From: Undibacterium sp049340185
GTDB taxonomy: Bacteria > Pseudomonadota > Gammaproteobacteria > Burkholderiales > Burkholderiaceae_D
Length of the DNA: 64,000 bases
Direction: 5' to 3'
Assembly: GCF_049340185.1 (NCBI RefSeq)
Contig: NZ_JBMPPC010000012.1
Location: 16,969-80,968, forward strand
The position numbers were made by a program, and so were the translations under genes. Under the pieces are notes generated by a model, which made no database searches, was not told where the DNA came from, and saw only the letters and a list, made by a program, of their open reading frames with translations. How positions within the stretch are numbered: the stretch's first letter is position 1; every line of letters begins with the position of its first letter. This document shows positions 9,472 through 17,680 of the stretch, one piece after another.

Positions 9472-9936
9472 TCAGGTTTGTGCCGACGATTGAATACGGC
9501 TATCCAAAGAGAACTTTCCTGCGCCGAATACCAATAAAACCAGAAGTAGTAATCCCCAGTACAAATGATCATTGATCGCTGCAGGGCATTCAAATTTCCA
9601 GAGTTGAGGATACGAAATCACTGCCATTGCGTTCACGACAAACAGTCCGAGCGCAGCAGGACGTGAAAATAATCCTGTGATCAGAAGTATTGGTAAAAAC
9701 AGCTCGCCACCCGCGCCCATGATGGCTGCTAACTCAGGGGGTAGTAAAGGTACGGTGTATTCTTCACGGAACAAAGACAGTGTTCCCTCCCAGTCTTGGA
9801 CTTTGATCATTCCTGCTTTTAGAAATTGCCAGCCTACGAAAACACGCAATCCCAGATTCAGCAGAGCGCCACCCCATTCTTTTAGCATATGATCGAATTG
9901 CGTCGTCAGTTGGTGCAGGCGTAAAAATTGATTCAT
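9472..9936 (-). CDS. DoxX family membrane protein, last gene of bufferin-type operon
   Basis: This 154-residue integral membrane protein has about four hydrophobic helices. The family features LNLGLRVFVGWQFLKAG (about 25-42) and GAGGELFLPILLITGLFSRPAAL (middle) are visible. DoxX proteins are often encoded with DUF692/DUF2063 genes; the fourth gene of the gold-induced gig operon of Cupriavidus (gigT) is of this type. The start follows a good SD (GGAGAAG) and lies 89 bases after the bufC stop on the same strand, so cotranscription is likely. The proposed role in quinone- or thiol-linked membrane redox chemistry supporting the operon is inferred. Confidence 0.88.
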   Translation of the reverse strand: MNQFLRLHQLTTQFDHMLKEWGGALLNLGLRVFVGWQFLKAGMIKVQDWEGTLSLFREEYTVPLLPPELAAIMGAGGELFLPILLITGLFSRPAALGLFVVNAMAVISYPQLWKFECPAAINDHLYWGLLLLVLLVFGAGKFSLDSRIQSSAQT

Positions 9937-10025
9937 ATTCTTCTCCGTTTAATTGATTGATATCAGGATTCCTGTAGATCATTAGTCGGAGTTGAAGAGG
10001 AGTTCTTACAATATATCCGTGGAAT

Positions 10026-10859
10026 TTAACTCGTCAGTACAAATAATTCCCACTGAAACCATTGCTGGAGGCGCTCAGTAATTGGGAATTCCGCATCACA
10101 TTCAACAGCAAGTTCCAGGGCTTCTCCAAGATTTCTTCCCTGCGACAAAGCTTGCAAAGCGATATAAGACGCGGTATCGATGACGTGGAGAGCAGGCGTC
10201 CACTTTTGACGATGAATCAAGATGTGATTTTTGCGCTGTATCTCTGAGGGAAACATCTCATTGCCGATATTTTGGTGGGCAAGCCAGATGTCAGCGCTAG
10301 CCCAGTCCGATACAATTAATTTATACGAAGGATGCAGTTCCAGCGATGCATCAGCGAATTGCGCGCCAAAGCGGCTGATTAGCTCTGACAAATGTAATGT
10401 GGATTTGTCCTCAGCATAATAGGCCTGATGCAATAGCCACTCTACTCTTGCGACATCTGAAAAGTAAGGATAGTCCGCAGACACACCGAATTCCTCATCT
10501 TCTAGAAAAGTCGCCAGAGAAACGCCGAACTCGTTCAGGTCACCCGAAGTTGATGGATAGCGGCGACCATATTCTCTGGCCATTTGTCCAAAAAATTCGT
10601 CACCGACTAATTGATGGAGTACGGGATAGACATTTTTCAAAGTCTGACTCCAGATTGCCGTCAGATTGCCCCGATAAGTGGCAAGCCGCGATGTGATCTG
10701 CGAGGGCTTGGTGCTAAATATATTCAGCTCTGGGTGTGGCGCTGCATTCAGTTTAGAAGCAGATATGGTAGCAATCAAGCTCTCAGAAAATCGTAATTGC
10801 AATTCAATCAGTGTAGCTCTATTCGCCGGATTAAGCAGGGGCGGATTGTTCGCTGTCAT
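10026..10859 (-). CDS. bufC: DUF2063 family protein, BufC/GigB-like partner of MNIO enzyme
   Basis: This 277-residue soluble protein belongs to the DUF2063 (HvfC/BufC) family, the usual partner of DUF692 enzymes. It is thought to bind the precursor peptide and present it to the enzyme (known from related MNIO systems). The N-terminal domain at about residues 12-110 shows the family pattern: LQLRFSESLIATI, RLATYRGNLTAIWSQTLKNVYPVLHQLVGDEFF, then AREYGRRYPSTSGDLNEFG. A second domain fills the C-terminal half. Its ATG overlaps the bufB stop (ATGA at 10856-10859), so the two are translationally coupled. Confidence 0.9.
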   Translation of the reverse strand: MTANNPPLLNPANRATLIELQLRFSESLIATISASKLNAAPHPELNIFSTKPSQITSRLATYRGNLTAIWSQTLKNVYPVLHQLVGDEFFGQMAREYGRRYPSTSGDLNEFGVSLATFLEDEEFGVSADYPYFSDVARVEWLLHQAYYAEDKSTLHLSELISRFGAQFADASLELHPSYKLIVSDWASADIWLAHQNIGNEMFPSEIQRKNHILIHRQKWTPALHVIDTASYIALQALSQGRNLGEALELAVECDAEFPITERLQQWFQWELFVLTS

Positions 10860-11722
10860 GCAACCACCTTGGCATTAGCGCGGTACAGGCCAGCTTTGGC
10901 GGCCTCCGCCAGTACCACCGGTAATGCAGGAATATCCGTATCCCATTCAATCAACACCGGAATATCTGGACTGAACAGTGTGCAAGCTCTTTCATATAAC
11001 CCCCAGACTTCAGGAGCAACGCTGCAACCGTGATGATCGATAAGGCAATCGTCACTACGCAAATGTCCTGCGAGATGAATCTCTCCGATCACACCCTTTG
11101 GAAGATGGGTCAATTCCAGTAGCGCGGCATCGGCGCTCTCGCCGTGATTATGCTGATTGACGAAGAGATTATTCACGTCAAGTAAAATGCCACAGCCGGT
11201 ACGACGCGCAAGTTCGACCAGAAACGTAGCCTCAGACATCTCGTCTTCGGCAAAACGCAGATAGGTCGATACGTTTTCAATCAAGACGGATCTTTGCAAC
11301 AAGTTTTGTAACTGATCAACACGTTCGCACATCAATGCCAGAGCATCTTGTCTTAATGGGAGGGGAAGCAAATCGTTTAAATGACGCCCCGCAATAGCAC
11401 CCCAGCATAAGTGTTCGGATACTAGAGCAGGCTGGATTCGATGTACAAGTTTTTTGAGTTTATGCAGATGAGTTTGACTAAACCCCTGCGCGGAGCCCAG
11501 ACCAAGACCCACACCATGCAGGCTGACAGGGTAATCCTGACGTAGAGTCTGCAATACATGCAGATCATAACCGCCATCACCAAAATAATTTTCTGAATGA
11601 ACCTCTAGCCAGCCGATATCAACAGAGGCATGTAGAAAATCACGATAGTGCTGACTACGCAAGCCAATCCCGACGCCGAGGTCGGGATTGGCTTGCTGCA
11701 CTGAGCAGGAAATAAAGCTCAA
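10856..11722 (-). CDS. bufB: MNIO-family (DUF692) multinuclear iron oxidase, BufB/GigA-like
   Basis: This 288-residue TIM-barrel enzyme belongs to the DUF692 family, now named MNIO. Members use two or three iron ions to oxidise cysteines in ribosomal peptides, for example to thiooxazoles. Candidate metal and active-site residues are all present: E44, H69 in SLHGVGLGLG, E103/H104 in SEHLCWG, E149-N150 in IENVSTY, D182-N184 in LDVNNLF, E214/H216/H220 in GEIHLAGH, D229-H231 in DHHG, and E259/D261. The start is a TTG at 11722, forced by an in-frame TAA immediately upstream. It lies 16 bases after bufA. A perfect 16-bp inverted repeat covers codons of the first 22 residues (the conserved LGVGIGLR motif), which could lower translation relative to bufA. 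Confidence 0.92.
   Translation of the reverse strand: MSFISCSVQQANPDLGVGIGLRSQHYRDFLHASVDIGWLEVHSENYFGDGGYDLHVLQTLRQDYPVSLHGVGLGLGSAQGFSQTHLHKLKKLVHRIQPALVSEHLCWGAIAGRHLNDLLPLPLRQDALALMCERVDQLQNLLQRSVLIENVSTYLRFAEDEMSEATFLVELARRTGCGILLDVNNLFVNQHNHGESADAALLELTHLPKGVIGEIHLAGHLRSDDCLIDHHGCSVAPEVWGLYERACTLFSPDIPVLIEWDTDIPALPVVLAEAAKAGLYRANAKVVA
11659..11696. repeat. Perfect 16-bp inverted repeat inside the 5' end of bufB
   Basis: The arms 11659-11674 and 11681-11696 are exact reverse complements around the six-base loop GCCGAG. The stem is GC-rich, starts about 26 bases inside bufB and about 43 bases after the bufA stop. No T-run follows in the direction of transcription, so it is not an intrinsic terminator. 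In mRNA it could protect the upstream bufA message from 3' exonucleases or limit bufB translation. Confidence 0.85.
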
Positions 11723-11738
11723 TTACTATCTTGCTAAA

Positions 11739-11990
11739 TTAAGCTTTGCTATCTACCTTGCCGCCCATTTTTTCACAAGTACCGGCAGGGACTTTTTTCC
11801 ACTCATTTGGATCCATGTCTTTCTTGCCCTGACCTGCACAGGAATGAGAACCTGTTTTGGTTGCGCAATCGTTTTGACCAGCTTTAGCGATACCAAAACA
11901 TTTTTCTGTTTTTGCTGGCTCTGCTGCCAACGCCACTGTAGAACCCACTAAACTTGCTAATGCGACTGCGATCAATGCCTTGTTATTCAT
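11739..11990 (-). CDS. bufA: Bufferin-type RiPP precursor (BufA1/GigP-like, DUF2282)
   Basis: This 83-residue precursor starts with a Sec signal peptide (residues 1-22, cleavage near LALA/AEP) followed by a 60-residue polar core. Four cysteines lie at 31, 42, 51 and 72 in the family contexts KCFGIAKAGQNDCA, SHSCAGQG and VPAGTCEKMGG. In characterised bufferins an MNIO enzyme converts some of these Cys to 5-thiooxazoles and the secreted product binds copper (established knowledge). That this one binds copper or gold is inference. It is the first gene of the bufA-bufB-bufC-doxX operon, with a strong SD (CAGGAG) and an ECF-like promoter candidate about 70 bases upstream. No second bufA copy is seen. 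Confidence 0.9.
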   Translation of the reverse strand: MNNKALIAVALASLVGSTVALAAEPAKTEKCFGIAKAGQNDCATKTGSHSCAGQGKKDMDPNEWKKVPAGTCEKMGGKVDSKA

Positions 11991-12056
11991 GTTTATCTCC
12001 TGAAAAATTTAAAGAAAGAATCGTAAAAAAGACTAATAAAAATCACTTACGATCAA

Positions 12057-12084
12057 TAGTCGGGCAAAGCCAAGATACCTTACA
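12057..12084 (-). promoter_or_regulatory. Candidate ECF-sigma promoter of the bufferin-type operon
   Basis: On the minus strand a TGTAAGG element (12078-12084) is followed after 15 bases by CGACTA (12057-12062). This resembles ECF promoters reported for Caulobacter SigF bufferin genes (GTAACC-type -35 with a CG-starting -10). It lies about 67 bases before the bufA ATG. No ECF sigma or anti-sigma gene is in the window. The match is by eye. Confidence 0.4.
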
Positions 12085-12244
12085 CATTTTTTGAGAAAAT
12101 GTCGCCATCTACTTTTCTCATAGCTGCTATCGATACCTTGCTTTGATCTTTACGCAAGGCTTTGAGGATCAGATTCACTATAATGGTAAAAAATCCGCGA
12201 ACGATACTATTACGATCACTTCACCATCAAACTAGTCCACCTAA

Positions 12245-12523
12245 ATGACAACTCGAAATCTGATGCGCTTAAGAGAGACGCTAGAATTGTTGCAACAGCA
12301 AGATCTGTCCGTTATGCAATTCTGCCAGGAATGGCGTGTTGATCATGCTGTGACGCAGCAACTACCGCAACGGTATGCAGAGGTGATGGAAAATTTATTG
12401 GGTAGATTAGAATCAGGCAGCCTGTTTAGCGAAGAGAGCTGTTCATTCAGTCAGCATGAGCTGTTAGCTCAGCTTGCTCTATGGCTGGACAAAGCTGAAA
12501 TTCAGATGGCGAAGGCAATTTAG
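12245..12523 (+). CDS. Hypothetical 92-residue protein, divergent from bufferin-type operon
   Basis: This small, acidic, Gln/Leu-rich, mostly helical protein has no signal peptide or membrane segment, and I recognise no family. The N-terminus (RLRETLELLQQQDLSVMQFCQEW) looks like a short helical region. Two cysteines, C28 and C61, sit in QFCQEW and EESCSF. A TATAAT at 12179-12184 is a possible -10 element, but the SD is poor. It runs divergently from bufA across a shared 254-bp gap, which could mean common control, though nothing proves a link. A true small gene seems likelier than chance because both ends are clean and the codon use matches its neighbours. Confidence 0.55.
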   Translation: MTTRNLMRLRETLELLQQQDLSVMQFCQEWRVDHAVTQQLPQRYAEVMENLLGRLESGSLFSEESCSFSQHELLAQLALWLDKAEIQMAKAI

Positions 12524-12654
12524 TGTATCCTGCCAGCCGCTCACCAGACGTGCGGAGTGCGGCAGATGAGTCGGCAGGGGATTTATTCGGGCATTGCAAA
12601 AAAGCTTTTATACTCCTCAACGATCATAATCTATGTTAACCAATCAGGAACATT

Positions 12655-12870
12655 ATGCAAGATCTTAGCTTTAGCCTCGAAGGTGAGTTTGTAGAACTCA
12701 ACCAGTTATTAAAACTCGTTGGCCTGTGCGACAGCGGCGGCGCTGGCAAGGTCATCGTCGCCAGCGGCTCAGTGAAAGTAGACGGAAAACAAGAGTTACG
12801 TAAAACGGCCAAAATCCGTGCGGGTCAAATCGTGATCTTGGGTGACGTCCGGATCAAAGTCAGTGCTTAA
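12655..12870 (+). CDS. S4-domain RNA-binding protein, YbcJ/RlbA-like
   Basis: This 71-residue protein is a single S4 RNA-binding domain. FVELNQLLKLVGLCDSGG gives the first helices, and GKVIVASGSVKVDGK supplies the beta-hairpin that contacts RNA, followed by RAGQIVILGDVRIKV. Length and sequence match the E. coli YbcJ family of stand-alone S4 proteins linked to ribosome or rRNA metabolism; the exact target is unknown. The ATG follows CAGGAACATT. It is probably a single-gene unit. Confidence 0.88.
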   Translation: MQDLSFSLEGEFVELNQLLKLVGLCDSGGAGKVIVASGSVKVDGKQELRKTAKIRAGQIVILGDVRIKVSA

Positions 12871-12963
12871 TTAATGAGTACTTAACTACTGGAGTGCTTA
12901 ACTACTGATCTTCGCATCGGCAGGTAGATTCACCTGCCGTCGAAAAATGTCCGTAAGCTTTAC

Positions 12964-13380
12964 CTAGGCTGGCTGAGCTGCCGTGATCGCGTCACTTGTC
13001 ATAAAACGCGCCAGCATATTGTCCATCGTATCGACATGGTGTTCGAACCATAGCGGCAATTCTTCGGCAAGCCTCGCTGCTAGGTCCATCTCTCCTGCTT
13101 CGACGATACGGCGGCGGACCTCACGCATGACTTGCAAGACAGCATCATGCTCAGTCATGTGACAACCAGCAGGCGGAAATGCATTGCTCTTCATCCATTG
13201 ATTTTCTTGTTCAAAATGCTCTACCGAGTGCGCAATTAATGCATCTAGTCTTGCAATAAACGTATCGGGGTTATCCTCTGACAATGCCGCGCACAACATC
13301 ACGAACTCCTGATGTGTCTCGTCCATTGGCTCATACTGCAACTTTAGTCGGTCTGACCAGCCCCAGTTGGTATCGCTCAT
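12964..13380 (-). CDS. Bacteriohemerythrin
   Basis: This 138-residue four-helix-bundle protein should bind oxygen reversibly at a non-haem diiron centre. All seven expected ligands are in place with correct spacing: H23 (DETHQEF), H55 and E59 (HSVEHFEQE), H74 and H78 (CHMTEHD), H115 and D120 (FEHHVDTMD). There is no signalling domain or signal peptide, so it is a free cytoplasmic protein for oxygen storage, delivery or sensing. SD AAGGAT precedes the start. Neighbouring genes give no functional hint. Confidence 0.93.
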   Translation of the reverse strand: MSDTNWGWSDRLKLQYEPMDETHQEFVMLCAALSEDNPDTFIARLDALIAHSVEHFEQENQWMKSNAFPPAGCHMTEHDAVLQVMREVRRRIVEAGEMDLAARLAEELPLWFEHHVDTMDNMLARFMTSDAITAAQPA

Positions 13381-13704
13381 ACTTATCCTTTTTTACTCGA
13401 TCTACATATCGGTGAAATTATTCTGACAACGATGATTGAACCGTATTGAACAGACAATCCTGCAATCACCCAGCATCAAAATGTGCCACTGAGAATACCG
13501 TGAACCTCAATGCCCGCTTGACTCTCCGGACAATACTGAGTGATCAAGAGAGATCAACTATCGTTTTCAGGATTATCACTGATCCAAGATTTTTTCGCTT
13601 GAGGCAGGATAAAAAACCCTCATCAATTTCCGTCTCCTCGCAATCATAAAAAAAGCACAGCGGCGAAGGCTGTGCTTTTTGCTACGAATGATTAACTAGA
13701 TTAT
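13381..13704. other. Gene-free region holding the hemerythrin promoter and a terminator
   Basis: This 324-bp stretch contains the upstream region of the bacteriohemerythrin gene and, at its right end, the terminator of the mobB/yjfB unit. A 67-codon plus-strand ORF at 13446-13649 has no SD and no recognisable content, so I do not call it. Confidence 0.6.
13648..13680. terminator. Intrinsic terminator after the yjfB-like gene
   Basis: An 8-bp GC-rich stem (13654-13661 with 13669-13676, 7-base loop) is flanked by an A-run and a T-run. It lies 24 bases past the stop of the minus-strand 66-aa gene and can work in both directions. Confidence 0.88.
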
Positions 13705-13905
13705 CTAGGCTGTCGTATTGATGTTTCTTCCGAGATTTGGTGGCAAATTCGATATCGCCTTATTATCCGGGATCGCTTCGATCAATGCGGTCGCGCTTTC
13801 GGCGCTGACATCCAAGGCTTTTTTCAAAACGGCAACACTGACTGCCTGGCTAATGCCCACGTCCGCCAAAGTTGTTGATACACTGGCAATTCCTGTAACA
13901 TCCAT
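13705..13905 (-). CDS. YjfB-family putative motility protein
   Basis: This 66-residue protein matches the small YjfB family (annotated as putative motility proteins) by its layout. The MDVTGIAS start is followed by a Gln/Val helix (ISQAVSVAVLKKALDVSAESATALIEAIP), with a polar Asn/Pro-rich tail ending in NINTTA. It has no signal peptide or Cys. A clear SD (GGGAG) precedes it and a strong terminator follows. It may be cotranscribed with mobB, 28 bases upstream. The family is defined mainly from Gram-positives and its role is not established. Confidence 0.7.
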   Translation of the reverse strand: MDVTGIASVSTTLADVGISQAVSVAVLKKALDVSAESATALIEAIPDNKAISNLPPNLGRNINTTA

Positions 13906-13932
13906 GACAATCTCCCATAACTTGGTATTCAG

Positions 13933-14487
13933 TTATCGGCGTACTTCCATCTCTACTTTAGGGTCATGCAAGAATAAATTTTTTGCTAAAGACGATTGAA
14001 TCCAGGCAAGTATTTGCTCAGGCAGATTTAAATCCAGCCAGACCAGATCTGCCCTCAGACCTTCTGGCCTGGGAATATCTGATGCTACCGCGACAATGTG
14101 TGGATCATCCGGATATAAGGCAGGCTTGCCTAGGCCGGGGCGGTGGATTTCGATTTTAGCAATCGCTTCCCACTTATACCCCTCAATCAAAATCAAATCT
14201 GAAGGCGCAAGTCTGGGCAGTAATTCCAGCAAACCCGGCTCATTCTGTTCGCGCAACTCGCTGGTAATCGCGTAGCGAAATGGCGATGCAAGCAAAACTT
14301 CATTTGCCCCAGCACGGCGAAAACGGGCGCTGTCTTTGTGCGAGGGTTCCAGAATAATGTCATGGTGGCTGTGTTTGACCACATTCACCTTCAAACCACT
14401 GCCGCAAAGAGCAGCAATCAGATATTCCAGCAAAGTCGTTTTACCGCTGCCGGACCAGCCGACGATACCCAGTAAATGGTTTGACAT
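13933..14487 (-). CDS. mobB: Molybdopterin-guanine dinucleotide biosynthesis protein MobB
   Basis: This P-loop GTPase assists MobA in attaching GMP to molybdopterin. From the chosen ATG at 14487 the 184-residue protein starts MSNHLLGIVG and runs straight into the Walker A motif GWSGSGKT (10-17), as in E. coli MobB. A more upstream ATG at 14532 would add 15 residues not typical of the family. Further landmarks are VNVVKHSHHD (switch-like His region), KDSARFRRAGA and the Walker-B-like DLILIEGYKWEAI. No other molybdenum cofactor gene is in the window. Confidence 0.9.
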   Translation of the reverse strand: MSNHLLGIVGWSGSGKTTLLEYLIAALCGSGLKVNVVKHSHHDIILEPSHKDSARFRRAGANEVLLASPFRYAITSELREQNEPGLLELLPRLAPSDLILIEGYKWEAIAKIEIHRPGLGKPALYPDDPHIVAVASDIPRPEGLRADLVWLDLNLPEQILAWIQSSLAKNLFLHDPKVEMEVRR

Positions 14488-14632
14488 CCAGATTCCTAAA
14501 TCAATGTAGTCCGTTTTTACACGCTTGCTCAATCAGGTTCAGCAAACAAGCGCACAGATTTTACATTGAATTATTGTTCAGGCACCTGGTGTACCTCACG
14601 CAATCTCAACAAGTATCCATCAGAATCGCCGG

Positions 14633-17413
14633 TCAGCCGCTATTTCGCAAACCTGCCGCAATACCGTTAATGGACAAGTGAATACCGCGACGCACGCGCT
14701 CATCCGGGTCGCCGTTACGATAACGCTCGAGCAATTCAACCTGCACGTGATTCAAAGGTGAGAGATACGGAAAGCGGTTACTGATCGAGCGTTTTAACAA
14801 AGGATTTGCCGACAACAATTCGGACTGGCCAGAGATTGCTGTCAACGCAGCAATCGCTGCCTCATGCTCAGCCTTCAGACGCGAGAAAATCCGGTCGCGT
14901 AATGCCTCATCTTTCACCAGCTGGGCGTAACGACTGGCGATACCGATATCGCTCTTGGCCAGCACCATCTCCATATTCGACAACACCGTTGAGAAAAATG
15001 ACCAGGTCTTAAACATCGCCTGCAAGGTCTGCAAACCATTCTCCGGATGGGCCTTCAGGTAACTTTGTACCGCGGAACCAAAACCAAACCAGCCAGGCAG
15101 CATCAGGCGACACTGTGACCAGCTAAATACCCAGGGAATAGCGCGCAGATCTTCAATCGCGGTCGATTTTTTACGTGATGCCGGACGACTGCCGATATTC
15201 AATCCGGCGATCTCAGAGATCACGGTAGACTCCCAGAAATATTGCTCAAACCCTTCAGTCTCATACACCATATTCCGGTACGCGCGGAAGGCGTGATCCG
15301 ACAACTCTTCCATGACTTTTAAAAACTCTGCGGGCGGCTCTGGCTCTGAGTGCGACAGCAAACTGGCTTCCAGCGTCGCCGCTGCCAGTACCTCCAGATT
15401 ACGGCGGCCGACTTCCGGATTACCGTACTTCGCGGTGATGACTTCACCTTGCTCAGTCAAACGTATTTGTCCTTGCACCGCACCCGCCGGCTGCGCCAGA
15501 ATCGCCTGATAACTAGGTCCGCCACCGCGACCGACCGAGCCACCGCGACCATGGAATAAGCGCAGGCGCACTTGATGTTTGGCAAAGATCGTGACCAGAT
15601 CCAGCTCAGCCTTATACAACTCCCAGCCAGAAGTCAGGAAACCGCCGTCCTTGTTACTGTCCGAATACCCGAGCATGACTTCTTGCGCATTTCCCCGGCT
15701 TGCCAGCAGGCGCGCATAGGCAGGCAATGCTAATAATCGGTCCATCGCAGGCGCACTGTTTTGCAAGTCACCAATCGTCTCAAACAAAGGAATGATATTG
15801 ACGTCCAGGCTGCCTTCGAGCGGATGCAATAAGCCCGCTTCTTTCAATAGCACCGCCAGCTCCAGCATATCGGAGACGCCATCGGTCTTGGAGATGATGC
15901 AATTGGGTACCGCACCTTTGCCGTAGCGCAGCTGCGCCGTGCGCGCACCACGGTAGATGGCTAGTTCGGACTGCGTTTCTTCTGAATACTCGAGATACGG
16001 CGATGCCAATGGGCGGGTTGATGCAATCTCTTCTGCCAGCAAAGCAATGCGCTGTTCTTCGTTCAGTTGCAGATAATTGGTACCTGGATTGGCGGCCTCC
16101 AGCAACTCCGCAACAACACGCTCATGTACATCGGAATTTTGACGCAAATCAATCGGCGCAAGATAAAAACCAAATACCCGCACAGCACGGCGCAGATGGC
16201 GCAAACGACCACGCGTTAAAGCGGCGGAGCCGTTATCAAATAAGGATTGATGCACGACATCGAGATCGGCTACCAATTCTTCTGCGCTTGTATACGCCTC
16301 CGCATCGCCCGATGCATGAATCGCCGGCTCCGTACCGAGTAATTGTTTATAGGTCTTTGCCAGGCGTGCATAGATACCGCTGACCGCCAGGCGATAGGGC
16401 TCATCTGAGCGGTGTGGTGAGTGGTCAGGCGAACGCTGCGCCAATGCCAATAAGTCTGGTGAAACATTCACCAGCAAAGTTGCCATCGACAGTTGCGAAC
16501 CCAGCGTATGTAGTTCACCGAGATAAAAAGTGAACGCGCGGTTCGATTGCATTGCCAGTGTTTTTTCTAATACGCTGGCGGTGACAAACGGATTGCCATC
16601 ACGGTCACCGCCTATCCAGCTGCCCATCTTCATGAAGCTTGGCAAATCAACTGCCTGCTTATTGCCCTCTTTGCTGCTCAGCAGATCTTCCAGTCCGGCA
16701 TACAGACTTGGCAATTCGCGCAAGAATGTATAGTCATAAAAACTCAGACCGTTTTCGACCTCATCAAGCACTGACAATTTAGAGGTACGCAACATACGGG
16801 TCTGCCACAAGGTCAGCACAGCACGGTTGAGTGCTTCTTCATTCGCAGCAGATTCTTCCGGCGTCAATTGCATACGGTCACGCTCATCGAGCAGACGTGT
16901 AATCACCATCTGACAATTCAAAATACTTTTACGCTGCACCTCGGTCGGATGCGCCGTCAGCACTGGACTGACTTCCGCAGTCTGAAAAAAATCAAGCAAT
17001 TGCTGCGTACTATGTCCTGTGTTGTACAGCGACTCAATCGTATGCGCCAGACTACCGGCACGCGGTGCCGAACCAGCGATCAGATGCTTGCGGGTGCGGC
17101 GGATGTGATGCTGATCTTCTGCCAGATTGACCAGATGCGAAAAATAACTAAACGCCCGAATCACTTGCGTAGTCTGGTCATTTGTCAGCGTATCGAGTGT
17201 CGACTCCAGCGCCTCACGCGCTGCCTCATCGGCATCACGACGAAAGCGGATCGAATTTTGCCGTACTGTCTCGATCAGATCAAAAATCTGGTCGCCGTGC
17301 TGGTTGCGCACGGTATCGCCCAGTATGCGGCCAAGGCGGCGGATATCGTCACGCAGGCTTTGGTCTTTGTCGTCTTCGGTCAGATCGATTTTTGGATGGA
17401 GATGTGCATTCAT
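14633..17413 (-). CDS. ppc: Phosphoenolpyruvate carboxylase
   Basis: Ppc condenses PEP and bicarbonate to oxaloacetate, replenishing the TCA cycle. The 926-residue protein carries the family signatures: VLTAHPTEVQRKSIL (catalytic His), GYSDSNKDGG, the glycine-rich FHGRGGSVGRGGGPSYQAI with catalytic Arg, and the C-terminal GIAAGLRNSG needed for activity. I start at the ATG at 17413 (MNAHLHPKIDL); the ATG at 17476 would add 21 atypical residues. It lies downstream of pgi on the same strand, with a 267-bp gap, so it probably has its own promoter. Confidence 0.96.
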   Translation of the reverse strand: MNAHLHPKIDLTEDDKDQSLRDDIRRLGRILGDTVRNQHGDQIFDLIETVRQNSIRFRRDADEAAREALESTLDTLTNDQTTQVIRAFSYFSHLVNLAEDQHHIRRTRKHLIAGSAPRAGSLAHTIESLYNTGHSTQQLLDFFQTAEVSPVLTAHPTEVQRKSILNCQMVITRLLDERDRMQLTPEESAANEEALNRAVLTLWQTRMLRTSKLSVLDEVENGLSFYDYTFLRELPSLYAGLEDLLSSKEGNKQAVDLPSFMKMGSWIGGDRDGNPFVTASVLEKTLAMQSNRAFTFYLGELHTLGSQLSMATLLVNVSPDLLALAQRSPDHSPHRSDEPYRLAVSGIYARLAKTYKQLLGTEPAIHASGDAEAYTSAEELVADLDVVHQSLFDNGSAALTRGRLRHLRRAVRVFGFYLAPIDLRQNSDVHERVVAELLEAANPGTNYLQLNEEQRIALLAEEIASTRPLASPYLEYSEETQSELAIYRGARTAQLRYGKGAVPNCIISKTDGVSDMLELAVLLKEAGLLHPLEGSLDVNIIPLFETIGDLQNSAPAMDRLLALPAYARLLASRGNAQEVMLGYSDSNKDGGFLTSGWELYKAELDLVTIFAKHQVRLRLFHGRGGSVGRGGGPSYQAILAQPAGAVQGQIRLTEQGEVITAKYGNPEVGRRNLEVLAAATLEASLLSHSEPEPPAEFLKVMEELSDHAFRAYRNMVYETEGFEQYFWESTVISEIAGLNIGSRPASRKKSTAIEDLRAIPWVFSWSQCRLMLPGWFGFGSAVQSYLKAHPENGLQTLQAMFKTWSFFSTVLSNMEMVLAKSDIGIASRYAQLVKDEALRDRIFSRLKAEHEAAIAALTAISGQSELLSANPLLKRSISNRFPYLSPLNHVQVELLERYRNGDPDERVRRGIHLSINGIAAGLRNSG

Positions 17414-17680
17414 ACGGGCAGATTTTATGAGACGAAAGGAAATCGGGAGATGAAAAATTTTTGTCGATCTTTGCATGCCTTACACCAGTCTGGCACAACA
17501 GCACGAGCAAAGGAGCGAGCACCACTGCAATATGTAGAGCATTAAACATACCAAGATCAGACTACCGCAATAACATGACGGACAACTTACAACGATTCAG
17601 AGCGCTCTGTTCAGACCAAACAGATAGTCGATATTTCTGTGTTTCGATGCATGTGTATTTCGTGACTGCTATGCCGCTTT

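Noticed and set aside
9363..9575. 70-codon plus-strand ORF upstream of the RND operon
   Set aside because: It overlaps the 3' end of doxX, has no SD and no family resemblance.
12530..12590. GC-rich inverted repeats after the 92-aa gene, considered as a terminator
   Set aside because: Stems are interrupted and alternative pairings compete; no T-run follows directly.
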